A stretch of 64,000 nt of DNA from Paeniglutamicibacter sulfureus (GTDB lineage Bacteria > Actinomycetota > Actinomycetes > Actinomycetales > Micrococcaceae), in contig NZ_BAAAWO010000001.1 of NCBI RefSeq assembly GCF_039535115.1, positions 3,596,001 to 3,660,000 of the forward strand. Reading direction: 5' to 3'. The first letter of the stretch is position 1. Every line of letters starts with the position of its first letter. Below the pieces are notes generated by a model. The model was not told the origin of the DNA. It saw only the letters and a program-made list of their open reading frames with translations, and did no database searches. Of the stretch, positions 56,284-63,746 are shown piece by piece. Made by a program: the position numbers and the translations under genes.

Positions 56284-57360
56284 ATGCCACAGATCAGCGA
56301 AGACGACATCCTCGAACAGACATACATGGCCAAGCTGCGGGGCTTCCTTGTCAAGAAGGGCGTGCTGCTCGAATACCCCGTCGATCGCGCCGCGATTGAT
56401 GTGGGGGTGCATCTATGGGTGGAGATCAAGAATAAGAAGCAGGTCGTCGGTGCTCGAGTCTGGTTCCAGGCGAAGGGCTTTCACGACACGACAGTGACGA
56501 AGGCCGACTGGGACGAAACCGAAGCCATCACCTCGCCGTCGCTCGAGATGGATCATGTTCGTTATTGGTACAATGCGCCCGAGCCCGTCTACCTAGCTCT
56601 CTACATCGAATCCGCTGACCTGTTCTTGGCTGCCGACGTCCGGGATCTTGTAGACCGAGGCGGAGGGTTGGCGAAGATCGCGGACCAGAAGACCACGACA
56701 TTCAAGATTCCAAAGACTGAGACGCTGGAGCGTGCGATCGCCCGTATGCCGCAGCACCGGTCCATGCGCATCGACGGACCAGCATGGAGAGGTCGGCCGC
56801 TGGGTCATGGCATAGATCCGCTAAGGAGCGCTCTCGCTATGATGCCTCCCGACCTGTTCATTGATGTCGCGAGTGGACTATTGGCTGCACACGACTTTCG
56901 TCTCGCCGGGTCGCCCAGTTCTCTAAAGGAAAGGCTAAGTACGGGCAACCCCACAGTCCTTCAGGGGCGTATGCATCTCACGTACGAGTGGGTACTAGCC
57001 ATGACCACAGAGTTTGGATTTGACGAAGGATCTGACTTTCGGATCGAAGGCGCGCCGCTTTATGCTCAGGGAGATGTTCTAGTGGTGATCGATCCGATAG
57101 GAAATGTAGCACCTGGGTCTCTCGGGGGCGTAGATGTTATTGCAGCTGCAAAGGACGCTGCTATAGACCGCGTGCTTGTGATGTCGAATAGCATGTTCTC
57201 GCCTGCCCAATTTGGGCAGTGGTTTGGGGGCCTTCGAGCCGCCGGGATACGCTGTGAACCACAGGATCTCAGTAGTTTAACGTTCAATGTGTTGACTACG
57301 ACGAACGTCTATCTGGATTACCACGAGCGTCTCGCGTTCGCATACATCAACTACCGCTGA
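56284..57360 (+). CDS. DUF4365-like nuclease, third gene of the CBASS operon
   Basis: 358 residues, ATG 56284 just 2 nt after the Cap15 stop. The first 130 residues look like a DUF4365/PD-(D/E)xK module: FLVKKGVLLEYPVDRAAIDV (E30, D39), then GARVWFQAKGF with Q62-x-K64, then the YLALYIES strand. About 130-358 is a separate domain, in which IDPIGNVAPGSLGGVDVIAA and RVLVMSNSMFSPAQF suggest an alpha/beta fold with a ligand pocket, perhaps a restriction-endonuclase-like or Toprim-free regulatory unit; I cannot name it. Standard Cap15 operons do not need a nuclease, so this is unusual. It may be an extra effector or a separate defence gene. Confidence 0.65.
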   Translation: MPQISEDDILEQTYMAKLRGFLVKKGVLLEYPVDRAAIDVGVHLWVEIKNKKQVVGARVWFQAKGFHDTTVTKADWDETEAITSPSLEMDHVRYWYNAPEPVYLALYIESADLFLAADVRDLVDRGGGLAKIADQKTTTFKIPKTETLERAIARMPQHRSMRIDGPAWRGRPLGHGIDPLRSALAMMPPDLFIDVASGLLAAHDFRLAGSPSSLKERLSTGNPTVLQGRMHLTYEWVLAMTTEFGFDEGSDFRIEGAPLYAQGDVLVVIDPIGNVAPGSLGGVDVIAAAKDAAIDRVLVMSNSMFSPAQFGQWFGGLRAAGIRCEPQDLSSLTFNVLTTTNVYLDYHERLAFAYINYR

Positions 57361-57584
57361 GCTGGGGTCGGTGCCAATCGCAAGCTCATGATTGACGGAT
57401 CTAGCGTGTCGGCTCTAATTCGATGCGTATGTGTGGTCGGCTGTTCTGGTTGATGCTTAACCGGACGAAGCTAGGGACATGCCTCGTCAGCGCCATTCTC
57501 AACGCGCACCCCCTATTGATTCCGGCTGTTCAGACGTAAGGTTAAGTCCGTCATAAGCGGTGAGATGCTTCGTCGGTTCTGCGC
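57361..57584. other. gap after the CBASS operon
   Basis: About 220 bp with no gene seen. GC falls compared with flanking host DNA. No terminator with a strong stem was found. Confidence 0.5.
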
Positions 57585-57614
57585 TTGATACTCCGATACT
57601 CTCAGGGCTAAACT
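57585..57614 (+). promoter_or_regulatory. promoter of the second accessory gene pair
   Basis: TTGATA (57585-57590), 18-nt spacer, TAAACT (57609-57614); 92 nt before ATG 57707. Confidence 0.5.
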
Positions 57615-57706
57615 TCGGCGTATTGGGTGTGGTTGGGTCTGAACCCCGTTGGTCAGCAGGCTATTGCCCAGTCACACGTTTGGTATTCAAAAGAACGAGG
57701 GGAGCC

Positions 57707-58312
57707 ATGGAGGCTGAGCCTGGTTTTGCGGTTGTAAGGGTTGAACACTCTTATACGGTCCTTGATAGCCGTTGGATGGCGATTCGTACTAGTCATCGCT
57801 TCGAGCTTACTGCCCTGCGTGCAGAGCGATTTTTCTTGCGTTCATATACTTGGGATAATGAGGTTGGTATCGAGAAGGCTCCAATGATAAAGACTGGACG
57901 CAATCCCAGCGGAACGTCGTCTCACCGCTTGCAAGGGCCAGTCATTGTTGGTCGAGGTGGAGCGCGCCTAGCGGTAGTTGACCTGGGGAGGGTTTTCCAG
58001 CCTGGTGAAACAGAAGTTCTTGAATTGGATCACTTTTTTGTTAGAACGAATCCCGATAACTATGGATTCGTGGGGCATGTCGCCAAGGAAGACTGCAAGG
58101 AAATTGTCCTTAAGGCCGTTCTGCCTGCTCGGCCGAACCTTCGTCCTCGATTTTTGTGTGGTCACACCGGCAGCGACGACTGGGCTGAAGACGATCCAAT
58201 AGAGCCGATCACCGACCTTGAATCCCGACTGGAATTTTCGCATCGCGTAATTAATCCGGCCCAAGGACTCCGGTACAGAATACAGTGGCATCAAGAATTA
58301 GAGAATATCTAA
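57707..58312 (+). CDS. unknown beta-rich protein
   Basis: 201 residues from ATG 57707, preceded by GAGGGGAG. No membrane span or signal peptide. Alternating strands and Trp/Arg-rich loops (SHRFELTALRAERFFLRSYTW, GRVFQPGETEVLELDHFFV) suggest a beta-sandwich. No catalytic motif or family is recognised. AT-rich codons mark it as transferred. The neighbour downstream is an SAHH-like protein in the same direction, separated by a 7-codon ORF and a terminator. The two may form one system. Confidence 0.6.
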   Translation: MEAEPGFAVVRVEHSYTVLDSRWMAIRTSHRFELTALRAERFFLRSYTWDNEVGIEKAPMIKTGRNPSGTSSHRLQGPVIVGRGGARLAVVDLGRVFQPGETEVLELDHFFVRTNPDNYGFVGHVAKEDCKEIVLKAVLPARPNLRPRFLCGHTGSDDWAEDDPIEPITDLESRLEFSHRVINPAQGLRYRIQWHQELENI

Positions 58313-58316
58313 TTCT
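58294..58316. repeat. AT-rich inverted repeat at a gene end
   Basis: AGAATTAG (58294-58301) and CTAATTCT (58309-58316) overlap the stop of the preceding gene. Could be an operator or a weak hairpin. Confidence 0.55.
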
Positions 58317-58355
58317 TCCAATTTATATTATAATCCCAAAAGGAGGTAATTTGGA

Positions 58356-58379
58356 ATGTCAGATGGGCAAGAAAATTAA
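58356..58379 (+). CDS. 7-codon leader ORF (MSDGQEN) with perfect Shine-Dalgarno
   Basis: AAAGGAGGT at 58339-58347 lies 8 nt before ATG 58356; the frame MSDGQEN ends at TAA 58377-58379. Only 7 nt later the terminator begins. This arrangement looks like a leader peptide that controls an attenuator. A TATAAT at 58329-58334 lies too close to the ribosome site to be the usual promoter. Confidence 0.45.
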   Translation: MSDGQEN

Positions 58380-58386
58380 CGATAAT

Positions 58387-58422
58387 AAAAGCTCGCGAGA
58401 ATCATAAACCTCGCGAGCTTTT
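58387..58422 (+). terminator. intrinsic terminator/attenuator before the SAHH-like gene
   Basis: AAAAGCTCGCGAG (58387-58399) pairs with CTCGCGAGCTTTT (58410-58422), followed by TATAG. A textbook stem with U-tract, rare in this high-GC window. Confidence 0.8.
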
Positions 58423-58464
58423 TATAGATCCAGAACATCTCCGTCAAGAAGGGCTAAATTGGGC

Positions 58465-59634
58465 ATGGCTGAAGTGATAGATTTCGAAGAACAGCGTTTG
58501 CGCGCCTATTTCTCTCATTTAGCCATGGAGGTGGGGAGCGCTCCGGGTACCCAACTAGTCTGTGTCGCTCATATGGTAGCGAATTCAGTTGTTTTTCTTC
58601 CCGCGCTGGCCGATGTAGCTCCTGTAGGCCTTTTACTGCCTAAACCTAAGACTATGAACACTCAAGAAGCAGCCAGGATTGCGGGCTTTGGGTTTAGGAC
58701 TCATGAATTATCCCGCAAATGGGCAAGTTCCTCTTCTGAAGTTGTAGAGGAACTTGAGAGATCGATAGCATCGCCTAGCAATATTGTATTGGTAGACATT
58801 GGGGGCTACTTCGCGGAGTCGCTAAATGATATCGCCGAGGGTCTGTCAGGTCGTCTCATTGGTGTGATGGAGGGAACCGAGAATGGCGTTCAGAAATATG
58901 AACAAAGTGGACTTCGTTATTCGGTGCCAATCGTGACGGTTGCTAGAAGCCCCCTCAAGCTCCCTGAAGACTACCATGTAGGCTCGGGGATAGTCTTTTC
59001 CGTTGAAGCAGTGTTGAGGGAGCAGGCTCAGATACTTCAAACAAGGACCGCATGTGTCATTGGGTACGGGCGTGTGGGAAGTAGCGTGGCGGAGGTATTG
59101 CGTGGGCGAGGAATTCCTACGGTGGTTCATGACCGGTCGCCAATCGCCATGGCAGAGGCGGCTGCGCGCGGATTTCAAGTCTTTCGTCGACTGGATGATG
59201 CCCTCCGCGCTGCGAGCCTGGTAATTTCTGCTACCGGCAACCATGCTCTCGATAGCCGGGCCCTTGCAAACGTACGGTCTGGGTCTGTCATTGCAACCGT
59301 AACTTCAGCAGACGACGAATTTGCAGAGGGTGCAATTGACGCATACATTGGGTCAATTGTCTCCGTATCTATGAAGCGATATGACATTAAAAAGCACGGG
59401 GGAGATAGGGACCGTTCGCGTTATTTCTGGCTTATTAATGATGGCAACCCTGCAAACTTTCTGCATGGCGCGGTCATCGGTCCTGCGATGCAACTCATCG
59501 AAGGTGAAAAGATGGCTGCGATCAAAGCGCTAGTGGACGGGACTTATGTCCGTGGCGAAATTGTTTCAGAAGTTTCGTATGAGGCCAGAGTCCAGGTGGC
59601 TGAAGTTTGGAATGAACATTTCCTGGCGGACTAG
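58465..59634 (+). CDS. SAHH-like NAD-binding protein
   Basis: 389 residues from ATG 58465 (AGAAGG 12 nt upstream). The layout is that of S-adenosylhomocysteine hydrolase: IVLVDIGGYFA near 107-117, EGTENGVQKYE near 136-146 and a Rossmann loop VIGYGRVGSSVAEVLRGRG at 198-216 with GxGxxG. LVISATGNHALD (252-263) is the second NAD segment. The N-terminal substrate domain is much reduced relative to true SAHH. It may bind NAD and a nucleoside ligand but is unlikely to be the housekeeping enzyme. Lies in the island, downstream of an attenuator-like site. Confidence 0.7.
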   Translation: MAEVIDFEEQRLRAYFSHLAMEVGSAPGTQLVCVAHMVANSVVFLPALADVAPVGLLLPKPKTMNTQEAARIAGFGFRTHELSRKWASSSSEVVEELERSIASPSNIVLVDIGGYFAESLNDIAEGLSGRLIGVMEGTENGVQKYEQSGLRYSVPIVTVARSPLKLPEDYHVGSGIVFSVEAVLREQAQILQTRTACVIGYGRVGSSVAEVLRGRGIPTVVHDRSPIAMAEAAARGFQVFRRLDDALRAASLVISATGNHALDSRALANVRSGSVIATVTSADDEFAEGAIDAYIGSIVSVSMKRYDIKKHGGDRDRSRYFWLINDGNPANFLHGAVIGPAMQLIEGEKMAAIKALVDGTYVRGEIVSEVSYEARVQVAEVWNEHFLAD

Positions 59635-60104
59635 ATGCGAACAAGAAGCGTGAACAATATCAACGCATTGCGTTTCTACGGATAGCTTGGATAGCCAGAA
59701 ATAGCCAGCCCATCTTCGGACGACCAGGAGTCAGAAATCATTGGAAGGTCCATGCATTTTGCAGGTCTGATGAAGAGCTCGGTCTGGTAGATTGCAAAAT
59801 GCACCTGAAAAGCGTGATCCAGGAGCATCCGTAGCAACGCCATATAGATCGCAGGTTGCTCCACCACTCCAGGAAGAACTTGAAGCGGTGGAGTAACGAC
59901 GACAGCAACTTGTGAATACAGTTTCGGTCAAGTACAAGACCGGCAGGCTTCTCAAGTGCAGAATCGTTGCTGTTTGCGGCATAGTTCGACCAAAACCAGA
60001 TATTTGCAAGGTTTCGCAGGCTGAGTGTCTCATGGCTTTGGAAGATGCTCGAGCCGCGAACGCTTCTCGTGACATTGAGGCCGCGCCTCGCGCGTCGGAC
60101 AAAC
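59635..60104. other. island tail without a supported gene
   Basis: 470 bp. Open frames on both strands lack ribosome sites, and their codon use is scrambled. No duplicate of the tRNA-Pro 3' end was found here by eye. Confidence 0.5.
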
Positions 60105-60542
60105 CTAGCGATTCGAAGCCGTGAGTAGGAACTTGCGCGCTGTGTCATAGCTACAGCCAACTTGTTTGGCGATATCGCGGATGATGAGTCCTTGTTTCCG
60201 GAGGCGGAGGATCTAACGCTCCTTTTCGGGCGTGAGTCCGCGCTGCCTGGTTTGAATGCCCTGCTCGGCCAGGAGTCGAAGCAGCGTCGATTTGGCAATG
60301 TTGTGCTCTTTGGCGAGATCGGTTGACTGCTCACCAGCTACATATCGTTGCGCAATGGCAGTCAGATCATCAGGCGAAAAGCGATCGGCGATACGATAGC
60401 GCTGTGAATGGCGCTCGCCCGTGCTCGCTCTTGGCCGGGTTTCCCCTGATTTCAGCTGCTGAAGTGCTCGCGCCGCGGTAGAGAGCCGATCTATTTTGCG
60501 GTGCGCCTGCTTGGAATACTCTGCCAGCACCTCGACCAATGT
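60105..60542 (-). pseudogene. resolvase-type HTH protein with one in-frame stop
   Basis: On the minus strand the frame VEVLAEYSKQAHRKIDRLS, then RFSPDDLTAIAQRYVAGEQS and DLAKEHNIAKSTLLRLLAEQG, then LTPEKER, stops at TAG 60213-60215 but continues as ILRLRKQGLIIRDIAKQVGC and SYDTARKFLLTASNR to TAG 60105-60107. This is two helix-turn-helix units in a row, as in small proteins beside actinobacterial recombinases. A single base change could restore the frame. Confidence 0.65.
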
Positions 60543-60578
60543 GAGCCCCGCAAGAAACTTCGGTTTCCTGCGGGGCTC
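60543..60578. terminator. stem-loop
   Basis: GAGCCCCGCAAGAAAC (60543-60558) pairs with 60563-60578 with one G-T pair, loop TTCG. Lies at the 5' side of the pseudogene. Confidence 0.7.
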
Positions 60579-60649
60579 GTCCCATTTAAGCCACCGATTC
60601 CGGGCCCGATTCCGATGTCGTGGGGGCCTATAGGACAAAATGTGTGTCT

Positions 60650-60672
60650 GCCCCGGGTGTGTCACCCGGGGC
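60650..60672. terminator. stem-loop
   Basis: GCCCCGGGTG (60650-60659) pairs with CACCCGGGGC (60663-60672). Confidence 0.6.
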
Positions 60673-60767
60673 TTGCCATGTCAGGGTGTGGTTTAGCAGC
60701 ACCTGCCGGCCCATCCCGGATCCCTCGGGCCGTAAGAGACCCCGGCGCCTCATATCTTGTGCACAGG

Positions 60768-60797
60768 AGTGGGGCCCAGCAGTTGCCGGGCCCCACT
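60768..60797 (-). terminator. terminator of the alpha-glucosidase gene
   Basis: AGTGGGGCCC (60768-60777) pairs with GGGCCCCACT (60788-60797), 45 bp beyond the stop of the GH13 gene. Confidence 0.7.
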
Positions 60798-60842
60798 TAA
60801 ATCAGCACTGCAGGCCCGCGAGGGGCGTGCAGCCAACCGGAC

Positions 60843-62597
60843 CTAGCCGTCGGTGGCCCGCAGCCAGGCCGCCGCGTTGGCGCCCAGCAGGCCCTCGGCG
60901 GCCAGTTCTGCCCCGTTGGCGTCGGAGAAGAGCAGCGGTTCGCCCGCTGGCAGCGGCACCGGGGCGTCGGAAAGGTTCAGCACGCTCACGGTCTCCCCGT
61001 TGAGGATGGCAAGTACCTGCGGCAGATCCGGATTGGCATAGAAGGACAGCGAGCCCAGGCCCAGGCCCAGCTCGCCGCGCAGGGCAAGCGCCCTGCGGTA
61101 CAGGTTCAGCGTGGATGCGGGGTCGTTCTCCTGCACGTCACGGGAGAATTCCGCCCAGTCACCGGGTTGCGGCAGCCAGGTTTCCCCGTTGGGGGAGAAC
61201 CCGTAGGCAGGTGCGTCGTGCACCCAGGGGATCGGCACGCGACAGCCGTCACGCCCGGTCTTGGCCCCGTTGGTGCGCAGGAACCCAGGGTCCTGCCGGT
61301 ACTCGTCGGCCAACGTGGTGTGGTCGCCCAGGCCCAGTTCCTCGCCCTGGTAGAGGTAGGCGCCTCCCGGCAGACCCAGCATGAACACCGTGGCGGCACG
61401 GGCCCGGGCCAGGCCCAGCACCGTGTCAGGCTGCGGGTCGCGCGGACCGATCCCGTCGCCCAGGTCCAGCGCGACCCCGTCCAGTCCGAAGCGGGTGGCG
61501 TGGCGGGAGACGTCGTGGTTAGAGAGCACCCAGGTGGTGGGCGCGCCGACGGTGTCGAAGGCGGCCAGCGAGTCGCCGATGACGGTGGCCAGGGCGTCGC
61601 GGTCCCACAGGGTGCGCAGGTAGTCGAAGTTGAACGACTGGTGCATCTGGCCCGGGGCCACCCAGTCGGCCAGCCGGATCAGTGGGCGCACGTTCGCCTC
61701 CGAACAGAGCACCGGATCCCCGGGGTACTGGTCGCAGATTTCCCGCCAGCGCGCGAAGACCTGGTGCAGCTCGGGCTGTCCGAACATGGGTGCGTCGGCG
61801 AAGGGGAAGCCGGGCCGCGGGGTGCCGTCCGGTGCCCCGCCCCAGTCGGACATCGACTCCTTCTTGAACATCGCGTGGGCAACGTCGATCCGAAAACCCC
61901 CGGCGCCTGCGTCAAGCCAGAAGCGCAAGGTCTTTTCGAATTCTTCCTGCACCGCGGGATTGCGCCAGTTGAAGTCGGGCTGGGTGGCGTCGAAGAGGTG
62001 GAAGTAGTACTGGCCCGGGGTGCCGTCGGGGTTCGGCACGCGGGTCCAGCCGGGCCCGCCGAAGAGCGAAGCCCAGTTGTTCGGCGGGGTGTTCCCGCCC
62101 TCGCCCTTCCCGTCGGCAAAGTGGAACATGGCGCGTTCGGGGGATCCGGGCTCGGCGGCCAGGGCTGCCTGGAACAGTGCGTGCTCGTTGGAGCAGTGGT
62201 TGGGGACGATGTCGATGATGATGCGGATGCCGAAGGACTTGGCGGTGTCGATCAGGGTCTTGGCGTCGTCCATGGTGCCGAAGAGCGGGTCAACGCCGCG
62301 GTAATCCGAGACGTCATAGCCGGCGTCCTTTTGCGGGGAGGGGAAGAAGGGGGAAAGCCAGATGGCGTCCACGCCCAGGGTCGCGATCTTGGGCAGCTCG
62401 GCCGTGATGCCGGCCAGGTCGCCCATGCCCGATCCGGTCGAGTCCTTGAAGGAACGCGGGTAGATCTGGTAGATCACCGCCCGTCGCCACCACTGCTCGC
62501 CCTCCGCGGGTTTGTGCAGCATCGGGCCCAGGGCGTAGGGCGTGGCGGAGGTGTTCAGGGCATCCGACGCTGAAGACGCGTCCTTCGGTAGCGACAT
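60843..62597 (-). CDS. GH13 alpha-glucosidase
   Basis: 584 residues. The (beta/alpha)8 barrel signature regions are complete: DIVPNH near 129-134, GFRIDVAH with nucleophile D238, LCSEANVRP with acid/base E300, and VLSNHDVSRH with D362. The enzyme would hydrolyse alpha-1,4 or 1,6-glucosidic bonds of maltose-type oligosaccharides in the cytoplasm (no signal peptide). TAGGCT lies 7 nt before ATG 62597. The lacI gene lies just upstream. Confidence 0.9.
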   Translation of the reverse strand: MSLPKDASSASDALNTSATPYALGPMLHKPAEGEQWWRRAVIYQIYPRSFKDSTGSGMGDLAGITAELPKIATLGVDAIWLSPFFPSPQKDAGYDVSDYRGVDPLFGTMDDAKTLIDTAKSFGIRIIIDIVPNHCSNEHALFQAALAAEPGSPERAMFHFADGKGEGGNTPPNNWASLFGGPGWTRVPNPDGTPGQYYFHLFDATQPDFNWRNPAVQEEFEKTLRFWLDAGAGGFRIDVAHAMFKKESMSDWGGAPDGTPRPGFPFADAPMFGQPELHQVFARWREICDQYPGDPVLCSEANVRPLIRLADWVAPGQMHQSFNFDYLRTLWDRDALATVIGDSLAAFDTVGAPTTWVLSNHDVSRHATRFGLDGVALDLGDGIGPRDPQPDTVLGLARARAATVFMLGLPGGAYLYQGEELGLGDHTTLADEYRQDPGFLRTNGAKTGRDGCRVPIPWVHDAPAYGFSPNGETWLPQPGDWAEFSRDVQENDPASTLNLYRRALALRGELGLGLGSLSFYANPDLPQVLAILNGETVSVLNLSDAPVPLPAGEPLLFSDANGAELAAEGLLGANAAAWLRATDG

Positions 62598-62604
62598 GGT
62601 GTCA

Positions 62605-62610
62605 AGCCTA
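62605..62610 (-). promoter_or_regulatory. -10 box of the alpha-glucosidase gene
   Basis: TAGGCT on the minus strand, 7 nt before ATG 62597. Confidence 0.45.
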
Positions 62611-62650
62611 TCTACTGGACGGAGCTTTCGTTGGGGCCGATGCAGCGGGG

Positions 62651-63682
62651 TTACCCGGCGGCCGGTGGAGCGGTGGAGGTGCGCAGCACGAATTCCGTGG
62701 GGAAGAATTCATCCACAGGCAGGGTTTGCGCGGGATCTTCCGCCCCGCCCTCGCCGAGCAGTTCCATGATGCGCGCGACGGCGGCCTCGCCCTGGGCCGC
62801 GGGGTGCTGGGCAATGGTGGTCAGCCCGAAGAGCTCCCCGAGCTCGTGCCCGTCGATGCCGAGCACGGAGAAGTCCCCGGGCAGCGAGAGCCCCAGGTCG
62901 CGGGCGGCCATGATGGCACCGAATGCCATCTCGTCCGAGACGCAGAGCAACGCGGTGGGCCGGCCGCGGGGGTTGGACAGCAGGCTGCGGACCTTTTGGT
63001 AGGCCCCGGCCGTGGTGAAGTCGGCGTCCAGCAGCCACTGCGGGTTCACCGCGATGTCCGCCTGGTCCAGGGCGTATTCGAACCCGTCGAGGCGCGCACC
63101 GGGCAGCTTGAAGTCGACGTTGAACGCGTCGGCGCCGCCCAGGAAGGCAATGTCGGTGTGGCCCAGGGAGACCAGGTGTTCGGTGGCCAGCGAGGCGATG
63201 TTGAAGTCGTCGACCCGGATGGTCTGGACTTCGGGCAGCAGCCCGCCCAGGGCCACCAGCGGCTTGCCCACGGAGCGCAGCTGGTGCAGCTCGGGATCGG
63301 TGAGCTTCAGGGTCACGGTGATGACCGCGTCGAGGCGTTGGCGCATGAGCAGGTCCTGGAACACCGCATCGCGGTGCCGTTGCTCGCCGCTGGTGTTGTA
63401 CAGGGTCAGGTCGTAGCCGCGCTCGTTGAGTTCCTGCGTGGCGCCCTGCAACACATTGGCGTAGTACCAGCGCGAGACCGTGGGCATGACGATCCCGATG
63501 TTGCGGCTGCGTCCCGAGGCCAGCGAAGAGGCGTTGTAGGACAGGACGTAGCCCAGGTCCTTGGCCGCGTTGGCGACCGCCTCGCGGGAAGCCGCGGAAA
63601 CCTTCCCGTTTCCGGACAGGGCGCGGGAGACCGTGGCGACGGAGACCCCGGCGCGCAGTGCCACGTCCTTGATGCTTGCCAT
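62651..63682 (-). CDS. LacI-family repressor
   Basis: 343 residues from ATG 63682 with AAGGAAG upstream. Helix-turn-helix and hinge at 3-55: IKDVALRAGVSVATVSRALSG. Periplasmic-binding-protein-like effector domain: IGIVMPTVSRWYYANVLQG, LVALGGLLPEVQTIRVDD, HTDIAFLGG, ALLCVSDEMAFGAIMAARDLG. It sits between two GH13 genes in the same direction, so it presumably controls alpha-glucoside use; a sugar ligand is inferred. No clear palindromic operator was found. Confidence 0.9.
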   Translation of the reverse strand: MASIKDVALRAGVSVATVSRALSGNGKVSAASREAVANAAKDLGYVLSYNASSLASGRSRNIGIVMPTVSRWYYANVLQGATQELNERGYDLTLYNTSGEQRHRDAVFQDLLMRQRLDAVITVTLKLTDPELHQLRSVGKPLVALGGLLPEVQTIRVDDFNIASLATEHLVSLGHTDIAFLGGADAFNVDFKLPGARLDGFEYALDQADIAVNPQWLLDADFTTAGAYQKVRSLLSNPRGRPTALLCVSDEMAFGAIMAARDLGLSLPGDFSVLGIDGHELGELFGLTTIAQHPAAQGEAAVARIMELLGEGGAEDPAQTLPVDEFFPTEFVLRTSTAPPAAG

Positions 63683-63746
63683 GATGTGCGGCTTCCTTGT
63701 CTTCGGGCGGTCGTGCTGGGGTACGGAATGGGGGCGGCTAGGCGGT

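Noticed and set aside
59635..60842. Right attachment site of the island as a copy of the tRNA-Pro 3' end
   Set aside because: No match to the tRNA end was seen by eye. The right boundary therefore remains undefined.
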